64,000 bases of DNA from Streptomyces abyssalis (GTDB taxonomy: Bacteria > Actinomycetota > Actinomycetes > Streptomycetales > Streptomycetaceae). Positions 16,460-25,835 of this stretch are shown here, piece after piece (within the stretch, counting starts at the first letter, position 1; the number at the start of each line of letters is the position of its first letter). The position numbers were made by a program, and so were the translations under genes. The notes under the pieces were generated by a model. The model was not told the DNA's origin and ran no database searches. It saw nothing but the letters and a program-made list of their open reading frames with translations. The DNA is taken from NCBI RefSeq assembly GCF_001751365.1, contig NZ_LJGT01000041.1, positions 1,419,045 through 1,483,044 on the forward strand, read 5' to 3'.

Positions 16460-18550
16460 GTGAACGCGCGTACCGGAGCGGCCCATTCAGTCCCGCGGGA
16501 CCTCGTCGTCAGCGACGAGTCCGGCACTCCCGTACCGCACGCCCCGCCGGTCTCCGGTGCCTCTCTGACGCCGTCGGCGCCGCCGGTGACTTCGGCGCCG
16601 TCCCTGCGGCCTGTGTCCGTATCCGCGTCCCCGGGACTCCTGCCCGGACAGGCGCAGCGCCCGGCGCCGGGTCCCCGCACGGAAGTTCCCGTGGCCGCCG
16701 GCGTCGACGATCCGGCACGTACGGCCGATGCCGCCGCCGTCGCCAACCTGCTGTGCTGCTGGGTACGGGAGAGAGACCTGCCGGAACCCGCGGACGGCAA
16801 GGCCCTCCTGCTCCCCATGGACGCCACCGGGGTCACGGTGCGCGTCCCCGTGCGCTACTGGTCGCCCACCGGACGGCATGCCTTCGGGCCGCCGCTCCTG
16901 GACGACGCCGCCGACGGCGCCCCACCGCTCGACGCCGTCGCCCTCGCCGCACTCATCGCGCGCGAGGCCGCCCACCGCAGCCGCGGCGGCGGCCCCGGTG
17001 AAGCGAAGACGGACCGCGGTCCGGACGTTCACTCCGCGGATGCGCAGGGTGCCCGGAGCACCGCGGGTCCCGTCCCCACCGACGCCGCAGACCTCGTGGC
17101 GCGGGTCGCGGACTCCGTGCGTCGCGCCACGGAGTTCCTCGCCGAGCGCACTGCCGAGCCCGGACTCCCGCCCGGTAACAGCCCGTTCCTCGACGCCGAG
17201 CAGTCGCTCGTCCTCGGCCACCCGCTGCATCCCGCCCCCAAGAGCCGCCAGGGCCTCTCGGACGACGAGTGCCGTGCGTACTCCCCCGAAATGCGGGCGG
17301 CCTTCCCGCTGCACTGGATCGCCGTGGACGAGTCCGTCCTCGCATGCGACTCCGCCTGGACGGAGCGCGGACGCACCGTCGGCGCCGAGCAGCTCGCCGT
17401 CCGGCTCGCGGGCGAGGCGCTCACCTCCCGGCTGCCCGCCGGCACCGTGCCCCTGCCGCTGCACCCGTGGCAGGCGCGCCGGCTCTCGCACCGTCCCGCC
17501 GCCGCCCGGCTTCTCTCCGAGGGGCTGCTGACCGACCTGGGCGAGGCGCCGGGCGTCTGGCACCCGACCTCGTCGGTCCGTACGGTGATGCGGCCCGGCG
17601 GACCGGCGATGCTCAAGCTCTCCCTCGGCCTGCCCATCACCAACTCCCGCCGGGAGAACCTGCGCAAGGAACTCCTGCGCGGACTCGAGGTGCACCGGCT
17701 GCTGCGCTCCGGCCTCGGCGCACAGTGGCGTGCGGTGCATCCCGGCTTCGACATCGTCCGCGACCCGGCGTGGCTCGGAGTCGACGGACCCGACGGACAG
17801 CCGCTTCAGGGCCTGGACACCGTGATCAGGCACAATCCCTTCGGGCCGGAGGAGGACGCCGTCTGCGTGGCCGGGCTGACGGCCGAACACCCCTGGCCGG
17901 GCGCCCCGCGCGGGATGCTGCGCTCACGACTGGCGGACATCGTCGAGGGACTCGCCGCACGCACGGACCGGTCGGTGACGACGGTGACCACAGAGTGGTT
18001 CCTGCGCTACCTCGACGCGGTCGTGGCGCCGGTGCTCTGGCTGGACGCACACGCCGGCATCGCTCTGGAAGCCCACCAGCAGAACACGCTCGTGCTGCTG
18101 GACCGCGCCGGATGGCCGTCCGGCGGCCGCTACCGCGACAACCAGGGCTACTACTTCCGCGAGTCCCGCCGCGAGGCCCTCGGACAGCGGCTTCCGGGCG
18201 CCGGCCCCGGCGTCGGGAGCGACTCCTTCGTCGACGACTCCGTGGCCGACGAGCGCTTCGCGTACTACCTCGGCATCAACAACGTGCTCGGTCTTGTCGG
18301 CGCCATGGGCGTCCAGGGCCTCGCCGACGAACGGGTGCTGCTCGCCGCCGCGCGCCGGTTCCTGCGGACGCGGGCCGAAGGCACTCGCGACGGCGGTCCC
18401 GTCTCGGCGCTGCCCGCCCTGCTGCTGCACTCGCCGACGCTGCGCTGCAAGGCCAACCTGCTCACCCGGCTCCACGGCATGGACGAACTCGTGGGCCCCG
18501 TCGACACGCAGTCCGTCTACGTCACCGTCACCAACCCCCTGTGCCGGTGA
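16460..18550 (+). CDS. IucA/IucC-family NIS siderophore synthetase (first)
   Basis: 696 residues from the GTG at 16460, which has GGAGGAG six bases upstream. The first ~100 residues are Pro/Ala/Ser-rich and variable. The NIS-synthetase core shows LGHPLHPAPKSRQGLS, LPLHPWQARRL, WHPTSSVRTVM, KLSLGLPITNSRR and LEAHQQNTLV, the ATP- and substrate-binding landmarks of the family. It activates a carboxylate as acyl-adenylate and condenses it with an amine or hydroxamate. It is first of a three-gene operon with a GNAT acyltransferase and a second synthetase. The set resembles RhbC-RhbD-RhbF of rhizobactin synthesis, but the aminotransferase, decarboxylase and monooxygenase are absent here. Confidence 0.92.
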   Translation: MNARTGAAHSVPRDLVVSDESGTPVPHAPPVSGASLTPSAPPVTSAPSLRPVSVSASPGLLPGQAQRPAPGPRTEVPVAAGVDDPARTADAAAVANLLCCWVRERDLPEPADGKALLLPMDATGVTVRVPVRYWSPTGRHAFGPPLLDDAADGAPPLDAVALAALIAREAAHRSRGGGPGEAKTDRGPDVHSADAQGARSTAGPVPTDAADLVARVADSVRRATEFLAERTAEPGLPPGNSPFLDAEQSLVLGHPLHPAPKSRQGLSDDECRAYSPEMRAAFPLHWIAVDESVLACDSAWTERGRTVGAEQLAVRLAGEALTSRLPAGTVPLPLHPWQARRLSHRPAAARLLSEGLLTDLGEAPGVWHPTSSVRTVMRPGGPAMLKLSLGLPITNSRRENLRKELLRGLEVHRLLRSGLGAQWRAVHPGFDIVRDPAWLGVDGPDGQPLQGLDTVIRHNPFGPEEDAVCVAGLTAEHPWPGAPRGMLRSRLADIVEGLAARTDRSVTTVTTEWFLRYLDAVVAPVLWLDAHAGIALEAHQQNTLVLLDRAGWPSGGRYRDNQGYYFRESRREALGQRLPGAGPGVGSDSFVDDSVADERFAYYLGINNVLGLVGAMGVQGLADERVLLAAARRFLRTRAEGTRDGGPVSALPALLLHSPTLRCKANLLTRLHGMDELVGPVDTQSVYVTVTNPLCR

Positions 18551-18587
18551 GCGGCCGCGCCGCACCCCGGGAGGGAGGAGGCCCCAG

Positions 18588-19424
18588 ATGAACCTTCCGG
18601 ACCCGGGTGCGTCAGGCAGACCTGACACATCCACTCCGTCCGCCGCCGGACCGGCCCGGGAGCCGGCCGGTGACGACACCATCGATCTGCGGCTCACCGG
18701 CGAACTCGCCGATCTGCTCGCCGAACACGAGCAGTTCGGACGGGACGGACGGGACGCCTCCGACGGCCGCGTAGGGCACACGCGTGCGGCTGCCGACCTG
18801 CCGGGGGAGCGGCCCGGGGACGGGCACGGGCCGCCGCCCCCGGCGCCGGAAGGCGACCTGCTCGACTCCGTCGGCGACTGGCCGGCTTCCGCCACACCCG
18901 TGGGCACACTGCGGCTCGTCCCCGTCCGCATGGACCGCGACCTGCGGCTGATCGCCGCCTGGATGAACGATCCCGCGGTGGCCGCATTCTGGGAGCTGGC
19001 GGGCCCGCGGGAGGTGACGGCGGCACACCTGCGCGCCCAACTGGAGGGCGACGGGCGCAGCGTGCCCTGCCTGGGGGTACTCGACGGAGTCCCGATGAGC
19101 TACTGGGAGATCTACCGCGCCGATCTCGACCCGATCGCCCGCCACTGCCGTGCCCGTCCCCATGACACGGGTCTCCACGTCCTGATCGGCGGTGTGCCGG
19201 ACCGGGGGCGCGGCATCGGCACAGCGCTGCTGCGTGCCGTCGCGGATCTCGTACTCGACCAACGGCCGCGCTGCGGGCGGGTGCTGGCCGAGCCGGCCGT
19301 ACGGAACGTCGCCTCCGTCGCCGCCTTCCTGAGCGCCGGCTTCCGGCTGTCGGCCGAGGTCGATCTGCCCGGCAAGCGTGCCGCGCTGATGGTCCGCGAC
19401 CGGGCCCTGCGCGACGTGCTCTGA
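18588..19424 (+). CDS. GNAT acyltransferase of the siderophore (AlcB/IucB/RhbD-like) type
   Basis: 278 residues; GGGAGGAGG 8 nt before the ATG. The first ~110 residues are disordered. The catalytic half has the siderophore-acetyltransferase pattern WMNDPAVAAFWELAGP, YWEIYRADLDPIA, DTGLHVLIGGVPDRGRGIG and a C-terminal VAAFLSAGFRLSAEVDLPGKRA. In this family the enzyme acylates N-hydroxylysine-like or N-hydroxydiamine intermediates from acyl-CoA, making the hydroxamate that the flanking NIS synthetases join to citrate or a dicarboxylate. The position between two NIS synthetases supports that role. Confidence 0.85.
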   Translation: MNLPDPGASGRPDTSTPSAAGPAREPAGDDTIDLRLTGELADLLAEHEQFGRDGRDASDGRVGHTRAAADLPGERPGDGHGPPPPAPEGDLLDSVGDWPASATPVGTLRLVPVRMDRDLRLIAAWMNDPAVAAFWELAGPREVTAAHLRAQLEGDGRSVPCLGVLDGVPMSYWEIYRADLDPIARHCRARPHDTGLHVLIGGVPDRGRGIGTALLRAVADLVLDQRPRCGRVLAEPAVRNVASVAAFLSAGFRLSAEVDLPGKRAALMVRDRALRDVL

Positions 19425-19506
19425 GGGCCGCCCAGTCCCAGCACTCCGGCCGGTGCTCCCACGGCCCCGGCCACTCCTGTCCTGTCCCCGAACAAGGAGA
19501 ACCACT

Positions 19507-21450
19507 GTGCACCTGCCGGACCCCGAAGACCGTCACGACGACTCCCGCACCTCCGCCGCCGCACCGGCACTGCCGCCCGGCATGGACCACGACAGCTGGC
19601 GCCGGGCAGGCAGGCGTCTGCTGGTGAAGATGATCAGTGAGTTCGCGTACGAGGAGATCATCCGGCCGGTGCCCGACACCCAGCACGACGCACGTCCCGG
19701 CACGGCGCCGGGGGAGCAGCCGGAGCGACCGGCGGTCGCCGGGGCGGCGGAGGTCTCCGGCGCCCCGGAGCCCGCCGAACCGTCCGAGGCGTACGAACAG
19801 ACCCCCGGCGCATCTCTTCCGTACCGTCTCCGCGTCAGCGACGACCTCACCCTCCGCTTCCGGGCCCGCCGCGGCGCCTACGGGCACTGGAACATCGACA
19901 CCGCCTCGCTCACCCCGGCCGACGCCGACCCCTTCGGTTTCGTGCTGCGCGCGCACGACACGCTCCTCGGACTCACCGGCGACACCACGGGCCACCTCAT
20001 CCGCGAACTGTCCGCCACTCTCCTCGCCGACGTACGGCTCAGCGAGCGCCAACTGCCCGCCGCCCGTCTCGCCGACCTCGGATACGCGGAGCTCGAAGGC
20101 CACCAGAAGGGCCACCCCTGGCTCGTCGCCAACAAGGGCCGGCTCGGCTTCTCCGCCTCCGACGCCGCCCGCTGGGCGCCCGAGGCACGCCGGGAGCAGT
20201 GCCTTCCCTGGATCGCCGTACGGACCGGCCTCGCCGCCTACCGCGGCGTGCCCACCCTCGCGGAGCCGCACCGTCTCTACGAGCGCGAACTCAGCCCCGA
20301 GACCCTCCGGGACTTCCGCCACACGCTGCGCTCCCGCGGACTGCCCTCCGAGGACTATCTCTTCCTGCCCGTGCATCCCTGGCAGTGGGACGAGACCATC
20401 GCGCCGCTCTTCGCCGACTCGCTCGCCAAGGGCGACATCGTCCCCCTCCGCTCGGACGGCGACATGCGGCTGCCGCAGCAGTCCGTGCGTACCTTCCTCA
20501 ACACGAGCCGGCCCGAGCGGCACACGGTGAAGCTGCCGCTCTCGGTGCTCAACACCCTTGTCTGGCGCGGCCTTCCGACGGAACGGACCCTCGCGGCGCC
20601 GGCCGTCACGCAGTGGATCCACGCGCTGCGCGACGGCGACGCGTTCCTGCGCGACGAGTGCCGGGTGATCCTGCTCGGCGAGGTCGCCTCCGTCACCGTC
20701 GGACACCCCCTCTACGACCGGCTGCCGCAGGTGCCGTACCAGTACCGCGAACTGCTGGGCTGCATCTGGCGCGAACCGCTCGTCGGGCAGCTCGAATCGG
20801 GGGAGCGGGCGCGCACCCTCGCCTCCCTCATCCACACCGACGCCCGCGCGAGGTCGCTCACCGCGGAACTCGTGGCGCGGTCCGGTCTATCGCCGCGCGT
20901 GTGGCTGCGCCGGCTCTTCGCAGCGCTCCTGCCCCCGCTTCTGCACTTCCTCTACCGCTACGGGACGGTCTTCTCGCCGCACGGTGAGAACGCGATCGTC
21001 GTCTTCGACGAGGACGACGTCCCCGTGCGGCTGGCCGTCAAGGACTTCGTCGACGACGTCAACGTCAGCGCCGAGCCGGTGCCCGAACTGGACGCCATGC
21101 CCGCTCAGGTGCGCGAGGTGCTGCTGACCGAACCGCCGCACTTCCTCACCCAGTTCATCCACTCGGGTCTCTTCGTCGGCGTCTGCCGCTACCTGGCACC
21201 GCTGTACGAGGAGCAACTGAACGTCCCGGAGGCTGAGTTCTGGTCCCTGCTGCGCTCGGAGACCGACCGCTACCACGCGCGCTTCCCCGAACTGAAGGAA
21301 CGCTTCGCGGTGTTCGACCTGCTCACACCGCGTATCGAGCGTCTCTGCCTGAACCGCAACCGGCTGCACATGGACGGCTACCGCGACAGCTCCGAGCGCC
21401 CGCACGCCGCCGTGCACGGCACCGTCGCCAACCCCCTGCACCCGGCGTGA
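19507..21450 (+). CDS. IucA/IucC-family NIS siderophore synthetase (second)
   Basis: 647 residues from the GTG at 19507 with AAGGAGA just upstream. Core motifs: ELEGHQKGHPWLVANKGRLG, FLPVHPWQWDETI, QQSVRTFLNT, TVKLPLSVLNT, FSPHGENAIVVFDED and VPVRLAVKDFVDDVNVS, close to DesD/IucC-type synthetases. It probably finishes the siderophore by a second condensation or cyclisation. Sequence outside the motifs differs widely from the synthetase at 16460, so the two are not a recent duplication and presumably act on successive carboxyls. I found no iron-regulator box upstream of the operon by eye. Confidence 0.92.
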   Translation: MHLPDPEDRHDDSRTSAAAPALPPGMDHDSWRRAGRRLLVKMISEFAYEEIIRPVPDTQHDARPGTAPGEQPERPAVAGAAEVSGAPEPAEPSEAYEQTPGASLPYRLRVSDDLTLRFRARRGAYGHWNIDTASLTPADADPFGFVLRAHDTLLGLTGDTTGHLIRELSATLLADVRLSERQLPAARLADLGYAELEGHQKGHPWLVANKGRLGFSASDAARWAPEARREQCLPWIAVRTGLAAYRGVPTLAEPHRLYERELSPETLRDFRHTLRSRGLPSEDYLFLPVHPWQWDETIAPLFADSLAKGDIVPLRSDGDMRLPQQSVRTFLNTSRPERHTVKLPLSVLNTLVWRGLPTERTLAAPAVTQWIHALRDGDAFLRDECRVILLGEVASVTVGHPLYDRLPQVPYQYRELLGCIWREPLVGQLESGERARTLASLIHTDARARSLTAELVARSGLSPRVWLRRLFAALLPPLLHFLYRYGTVFSPHGENAIVVFDEDDVPVRLAVKDFVDDVNVSAEPVPELDAMPAQVREVLLTEPPHFLTQFIHSGLFVGVCRYLAPLYEEQLNVPEAEFWSLLRSETDRYHARFPELKERFAVFDLLTPRIERLCLNRNRLHMDGYRDSSERPHAAVHGTVANPLHPA

Positions 21451-21502
21451 GCGCACCGGTGGCGGACGCGGTGTCAGAGGTGCCCCGTAGGGTGTCGGAT
21501 CT

Positions 21503-23536
21503 ATGAGCAAGCCCGCCCTCACCGATCTCCTGCACGCCGCCGTCACCGCCGTCGGCGGTACGGAACGGCCCGGTCAGGTCGCCATGGCCGAAGCCGTCGA
21601 GGAGGCCGTCGGCAGCGGCACCCATCTGCTGATCCAGGCGGGCACCGGCACCGGCAAGTCCCTCGGGTATCTCGTGCCCGCGCTGGCGCACGGCGAGCCC
21701 GTCGTCATCGCCACGGCCACGCTCGCCCTGCAGCGGCAGCTGGTGGAGCGCGATCTGCCCCGTACGGTCGAAGCGCTGCATCCGCTTCTGCGGCGCCGGG
21801 CTGCCTTCGCCATGCTCAAGGGCCGCTCCAACTACCTCTGCCTGCACCGCCTCCACGAGGGCGTGCCGCAGGAAGAGGAGGACGGCCTCTTCGATCCTTT
21901 CGAGGCAGCGGCCCCCACCTCCAGGCTGGGCAAGGACCTGCTGCGCCTGCGGGACTGGTCCGGAGAGACGGACACGGGGGACAGGGACGATCTGCGTCCG
22001 GGAGTCTCCGACCGTGCCTGGTCCCAGGTATCGGTCTCCTCACGCGAGTGCCTGGGCGCCTCGAAGTGCGCGTACGGGGCGGAGTGCTTCGCGGAGGCGG
22101 CCCGCGAGCGGGCCAAGCTCGCCGAGGTGATCGTCACGAACCACGCCCTGCTCGCCATCGACGCCATCGAGGACGCTCCGGTGCTGCCGCCCCACGAGGT
22201 TCTGATCGTCGACGAGGGGCACGAACTGGTCTCGCGGGTGACGGGCGTGGCCACGGGCGAACTGACCCCGGCCGGCGTCAACCGTGCCGTCCGGCGGGCG
22301 GCGAAGCTCATCGACGAGAAGACGGCCGACCGGCTCCAGACCGCCGCCGAGAGCTTCGAGCGGCTGATGGAGCTGGCGCTGCCCGGCAGGCTGGAGGTGG
22401 TCCCGGACGATCTCGGGCACGCGCTCATGGCCCTCAGGGACGCCACCCGCGCATCGGTCACGGCCCTCGGCAACACCCGCGACAAATCGGTGCAGGACGA
22501 GGACGCGGTGCGCAAACAGGCCCTGGCCTCGATGGAGAATGTCCACGACGTCGCCGAACGGGTCGCCGAAGCCTCCGAGTTCGACGTGATCTGGTACGAG
22601 CGGCACGACCGCTACGGCGCCTCGCTGCGCGTCGCCCCGCTGTCCGTGTCGGGGCTGCTGCGGGAGAGGCTCTTCGCCGACCGCTCGGTCGTCCTCACCT
22701 CGGCCACGCTCAAGCTCGGCGGCGACTTCAACGGTGTCGGGGCCTCGCTCGGGCTGGCCCCCGAGCGCGTGCTGAGCGACGACTCGCCCGGCGGCGAGGG
22801 TGAGCCGCAGCGGCAGGAGACTCCCCGGTGGCGCGGCCTCGACGCGGGCTCTCCGTTCGACTACCGCAAGCAGGGCATTCTCTACGTCGCCGGCCATCTG
22901 GCGCCGCCCGGGCGCGAGCCGTCCCGGCGCGACATGCTCGACGAGCTCGCCGATCTGGTGGGCGCGGCCGGCGGCCGTACGCTCGGGCTGTTCTCGTCGA
23001 TGCGGGCCGCCCAGACCGCGGCGGAGGACCTGCGCGGCAGGCTGGACGTGCCCGTACTGCTGCAGGGCGAGGAGACGCTCGGTGAGCTGATCCGCCGCTT
23101 CGCCGAGGACGCCGAGACGTGCCTGTTCGGCACGCTCTCGCTCTGGCAGGGCGTCGATGTGCCGGGCGCGAACTGCCAGTTGGTGGTGATGGACCGCATT
23201 CCCTTCCCCCGGCCCGACGACCCGCTGATGAGCGCCAGGCAGAAGGCCGTCGAGGAGCACGGCGGCAACGGCTTCATGGCTGTCGCGGCCACGCACGCGG
23301 CGCTGCTGATGGCGCAGGGCTCGGGGCGGCTCGTGAGGGACTCCGCGGACCGCGGCGTGGTCGCGGTGCTCGATCCGAGGCTGGAGCGGGCGCGTTACGG
23401 CGGCTTTCTGCGGGCTTCGATGCCGGACTTCTGGTACACGACGGACGGCGCCCAGGTGCGCCGTTCACTGGCCGCGATCGACGCGACGGCGAAGGCGGAA
23501 GCGAAAGCCGTGGCGGACGTGCCGGCCGAGGCGTGA
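21503..23536 (+). CDS. DinG/XPD-family ATP-dependent DNA helicase
   Basis: 677 residues. Walker A QAGTGTGKSLGYLVPAL near residue 45; DEGHEL Walker B; helicase motif VI region MAQGSGRLVRD; and FGTLSLWQGVDVPG. A four-Cys Fe-S site is visible: Cys in SNYLCLHRL and three in ECLGASKCAYGAECF. It unwinds 5'-3' and is linked to recombination or R-loop and G4 processing in relatives. TAGGGT at 21488-21493 lies 9 nt before the ATG, suggesting a near-leaderless mRNA. It converges on lexA; I saw no SOS box at its own promoter. Confidence 0.93.
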   Translation: MSKPALTDLLHAAVTAVGGTERPGQVAMAEAVEEAVGSGTHLLIQAGTGTGKSLGYLVPALAHGEPVVIATATLALQRQLVERDLPRTVEALHPLLRRRAAFAMLKGRSNYLCLHRLHEGVPQEEEDGLFDPFEAAAPTSRLGKDLLRLRDWSGETDTGDRDDLRPGVSDRAWSQVSVSSRECLGASKCAYGAECFAEAARERAKLAEVIVTNHALLAIDAIEDAPVLPPHEVLIVDEGHELVSRVTGVATGELTPAGVNRAVRRAAKLIDEKTADRLQTAAESFERLMELALPGRLEVVPDDLGHALMALRDATRASVTALGNTRDKSVQDEDAVRKQALASMENVHDVAERVAEASEFDVIWYERHDRYGASLRVAPLSVSGLLRERLFADRSVVLTSATLKLGGDFNGVGASLGLAPERVLSDDSPGGEGEPQRQETPRWRGLDAGSPFDYRKQGILYVAGHLAPPGREPSRRDMLDELADLVGAAGGRTLGLFSSMRAAQTAAEDLRGRLDVPVLLQGEETLGELIRRFAEDAETCLFGTLSLWQGVDVPGANCQLVVMDRIPFPRPDDPLMSARQKAVEEHGGNGFMAVAATHAALLMAQGSGRLVRDSADRGVVAVLDPRLERARYGGFLRASMPDFWYTTDGAQVRRSLAAIDATAKAEAKAVADVPAEA

Positions 23537-23693
23537 CGGCCGAGGCGGACGCGAAGGGCCGGTGAGCGGGAAGGCACGGGGCGGCCTGGAAGGCTCCACA
23601 GACGACTCCGGGAAGAACCCCGAACCGGAGGGACCCGGGCAGAGCAGGGGCGGGCGCGGCGGGCGGCATCGGCGTGCGGATGCGGACACGGCG

Positions 23694-23729
23694 GAGCCGC
23701 CGGTTCCGGCGCAGTGGAACCGGCGGCTC
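23694..23729. terminator. Bidirectional terminator between the helicase gene and lexA
   Basis: Perfect 14-bp arms GAGCCGCCGGTTCC / GGAACCGGCGGCTC with an 8-nt loop, between converging genes. Confidence 0.85.
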
Positions 23730-23772
23730 GTGACTCGCGAGGGGCCCGGGCCACGGGCCGCTGCGCGGGGCT

Positions 23773-24585
23773 TCAGACCCGGCGCAGCACCGCGACGACC
23801 TTGCCGAGGATCGTCGCGTCGTCACCAGGGATGGGCTGATACGCGGAGTTGTGCGGCAGCAGCCACACGTGACCGTCCTCGCGCTTGAAGCGCTTCACGG
23901 TGGCCTCGCCGTCGAGCATCGCCGCGACGATGTCCCCGTTCTCGGCGACGGGCTGCCGCCGTACGGTGACCCAGTCGCCGTCGCAGATCGCCGCCTCGAC
24001 CATCGAGTCGCCGACGACCTTGAGCACGAACAGCTCGCCGTCACCGACGAGTTGGCGCGGCAGCGGGAAGACGTCCTCGACGGACTCCTCCGCGAGGATC
24101 GGGCCACCTGCGGCGATCCGGCCGACGAGCGGCACGTAGGACGCCGACGGCTTGCCTGTGGTGTCGGTGGTGACCTGGGTGGCCGGGGTGTCCGAACCGC
24201 GCACCTCGTAGGCGCGGGGACGGTGCGGGTCGCGACGGAGGAAGCCCTTGCGTTCCAGGGCCATCAGCTGGTGCGCGACGGACGAGGTGCTGGAGAGACC
24301 GACGGCCTGGCCGATCTCCCGCATGGACGGCGGGTAGCCGCGGCGCTGCACCGAGTCACGGATCACTTCGATCACGCGGCGCTGGCGGTCCGTGAGCCCC
24401 GAGCTGTCGGCACGGATTCCCGGAGGTCGCCCCGGCAGCGAGCGCTTTGCCTGTTGAATGTCCTGTGCCTCGGCGTCCAGGGCGCCGTCCGCCTCTTCCA
24501 CCGGGGTCACCGGCGGGATGTGGTCGAGCGACTGCGCGGAACGGTTCTGGGACGTGATGGTGGCACTGTCTGCTGTGGTGGTCAC
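23773..24585 (-). CDS. lexA: LexA repressor / SOS S24 autoprotease
   Basis: 270 residues from the GTG at 24585. A ~65-residue variable actinobacterial extension precedes the winged HTH (LTDRQRRVIEVIRD, YPPSMREIGQAVGLSSTSSV). The Ala-Gly cleavage site is in GRIAAGGPILAEE. The catalytic Ser is in VVGDSMVEAAI and the Lys in GEATVKRFKRE. It represses DNA-repair genes until RecA filaments trigger self-cleavage. A candidate SOS box lies about 60 bp upstream (24648-24663), fitting autoregulation. A start further upstream would run through the promoter. Confidence 0.97.
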   Translation of the reverse strand: MTTTADSATITSQNRSAQSLDHIPPVTPVEEADGALDAEAQDIQQAKRSLPGRPPGIRADSSGLTDRQRRVIEVIRDSVQRRGYPPSMREIGQAVGLSSTSSVAHQLMALERKGFLRRDPHRPRAYEVRGSDTPATQVTTDTTGKPSASYVPLVGRIAAGGPILAEESVEDVFPLPRQLVGDGELFVLKVVGDSMVEAAICDGDWVTVRRQPVAENGDIVAAMLDGEATVKRFKREDGHVWLLPHNSAYQPIPGDDATILGKVVAVLRRV

Positions 24586-24647
24586 GGCGGCCCCTCTCGA
24601 GCGTTTCTCCCTAGTGGGACAACGGTAGTTGGTTTCGAAAGGTTGCG

Positions 24648-24663
24648 CCAAACACACGTTCGA
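24648..24663 (-). promoter_or_regulatory. Candidate SOS (LexA) box upstream of lexA
   Basis: Read on the minus strand: TCGAACGTGTGTTTGG. The left half TCGAAC matches the actinobacterial consensus TCGAAC-N4-GTTCGA exactly; the right half keeps GTT.G. only. Spacing is the canonical 4 bp. Consensus is from memory. Confidence 0.65.
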
Positions 24664-24849
24664 GTGAAAAATTGCTGGTTCTTCTGACGGGACCGGCGGG
24701 CGCGGTGTAGTTGCCTGCTGCTGCCGAGTGTCCGTACTTCCTCACGGAGTGTGGCAGGAGTGCCCCGTCCGCAGGGGGCGCACCTGCACTCGCGTACCCT
24801 CGTCCACTGCCGCCAACCTGCGACACGCTTCCCTCCAACTCGCGTGCCG

Positions 24850-24897
24850 ACACCAGATCTAGTGGTTAGATTGGCGCACGCCACCCACAAGTTGTGG
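24850..24897 (+). promoter_or_regulatory. Tandem candidate NrdR boxes upstream of nrdR-nrdJ
   Basis: Two 16-bp imperfect palindromes, ACACCAGATCTAGTGG (24850-24865) and CACCCACAAGTTGTGG (24882-24897), start exactly 32 bp apart, three helical turns. NrdR repressors bind paired 16-bp boxes spaced by whole turns at ribonucleotide reductase promoters. The position before nrdR-nrdJ fits autoregulated repression by NrdR-ATP/dATP. Confidence 0.7.
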
Positions 24898-25027
24898 TCC
24901 CGCTGCTCCCAGTTGGGAGATTGTGGACTATGCTGGTGGCAACTTCGCGGACTCCTGCCGGGTCCGTGCGAGGGCGTAACAGTCATGCACGAAGCGGGCT
25001 TTCGCAGGCTCAAGGAGGGTGGGGGAA

Positions 25028-25696
25028 ATGCACTGTCCCTTCTGCCGGCACCCCGACAGCCGTGTCGTCGACAGCCGGACGACGGACGACGGCACCGCGA
25101 TCAGGCGGCGCCGCCAGTGCCCCGACTGCTCCCGTCGCTTCACCACCGTGGAGAGCGCGTCCTTGATGGTGATCAAGCGCAGCGGTGTCACCGAGCCCTT
25201 CAGCCGGGACAAGGTGATCGCGGGCGTGCGCAAGGCATGCCAGGGGCGCCCGGTCACGGAGGACGCCCTCGCTCAGCTCGGCCAGCGGGTCGAGGAGACG
25301 GCAAGGGCCACGGGCAGTGCCGAGCTGTCCACGCACGACGTGGGCCTCGCGATACTCGGCCCCCTTCAGGACCTCGATCTTGTGGCGTATCTGCGGTTCG
25401 CCTCCGTCTACCGAGCCTTCGATTCCCTCGAGGACTTCGAGGACGCGGTGACGGAGCTCCGGGAGGCCCGCGAGAGCGACCCGGCCGCCGGTGACGGTGC
25501 AGGTGGCGAGGGCGAGGGGGGCGCGGACGCGGCACCCCGGGGGAGCCAGGGGGACCAGGCAGGCCAGGGCATCCGCGACCGCGAGGCCCGTGGGACCCGC
25601 GAGTCCCGGGAGTCCCGCGCCGGTGGCGCTGAGAGCAGTGCGGACGTTGCGGGCGCGATCCCGGAGGCGCCGCTTCCGGCGCGCTCCGGCGACTGA
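25028..25696 (+). CDS. nrdR: Transcriptional repressor NrdR
   Basis: 222 residues. The N-terminal zinc ribbon MHCPFCRHPDSRVVDSR and QCPDCSRRFTTVE is followed by the ATP-cone SLMVIKRSGVTEPFSRDKV. It represses ribonucleotide reductase genes in response to ATP/dATP. AGGAGGGTGGGGGA precedes the ATG; an in-frame GTG three codons earlier is less likely. The C-terminal ~70 residues after LREARESDP are Gly/Glu/Arg/Ser-rich and make it distinctly longer than the usual 150-180 residues. Tandem NrdR boxes lie upstream and its target nrdJ follows 139 bp downstream. Confidence 0.96.
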   Translation: MHCPFCRHPDSRVVDSRTTDDGTAIRRRRQCPDCSRRFTTVESASLMVIKRSGVTEPFSRDKVIAGVRKACQGRPVTEDALAQLGQRVEETARATGSAELSTHDVGLAILGPLQDLDLVAYLRFASVYRAFDSLEDFEDAVTELREARESDPAAGDGAGGEGEGGADAAPRGSQGDQAGQGIRDREARGTRESRESRAGGAESSADVAGAIPEAPLPARSGD

Positions 25697-25835
25697 CCGG
25701 CGGAGCGTCGAAGAAGACCTTCGGTTCCGGCGGGGATGCGCACTGTCGCGCAGGCCGCCGAGAGCCATGAACAAGCAAGGTGTCCCGGGAAGATCCGGGG
25801 CGCATCGGGGCGTTATGCCCGTTAAGGGAGGCGGA

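Noticed and set aside
24840..25027. Cobalamin riboswitch before nrdR-nrdJ
   Set aside because: No B12-box-like core was visible; the NrdR boxes explain the region, and class II enzymes are normally not repressed by B12.
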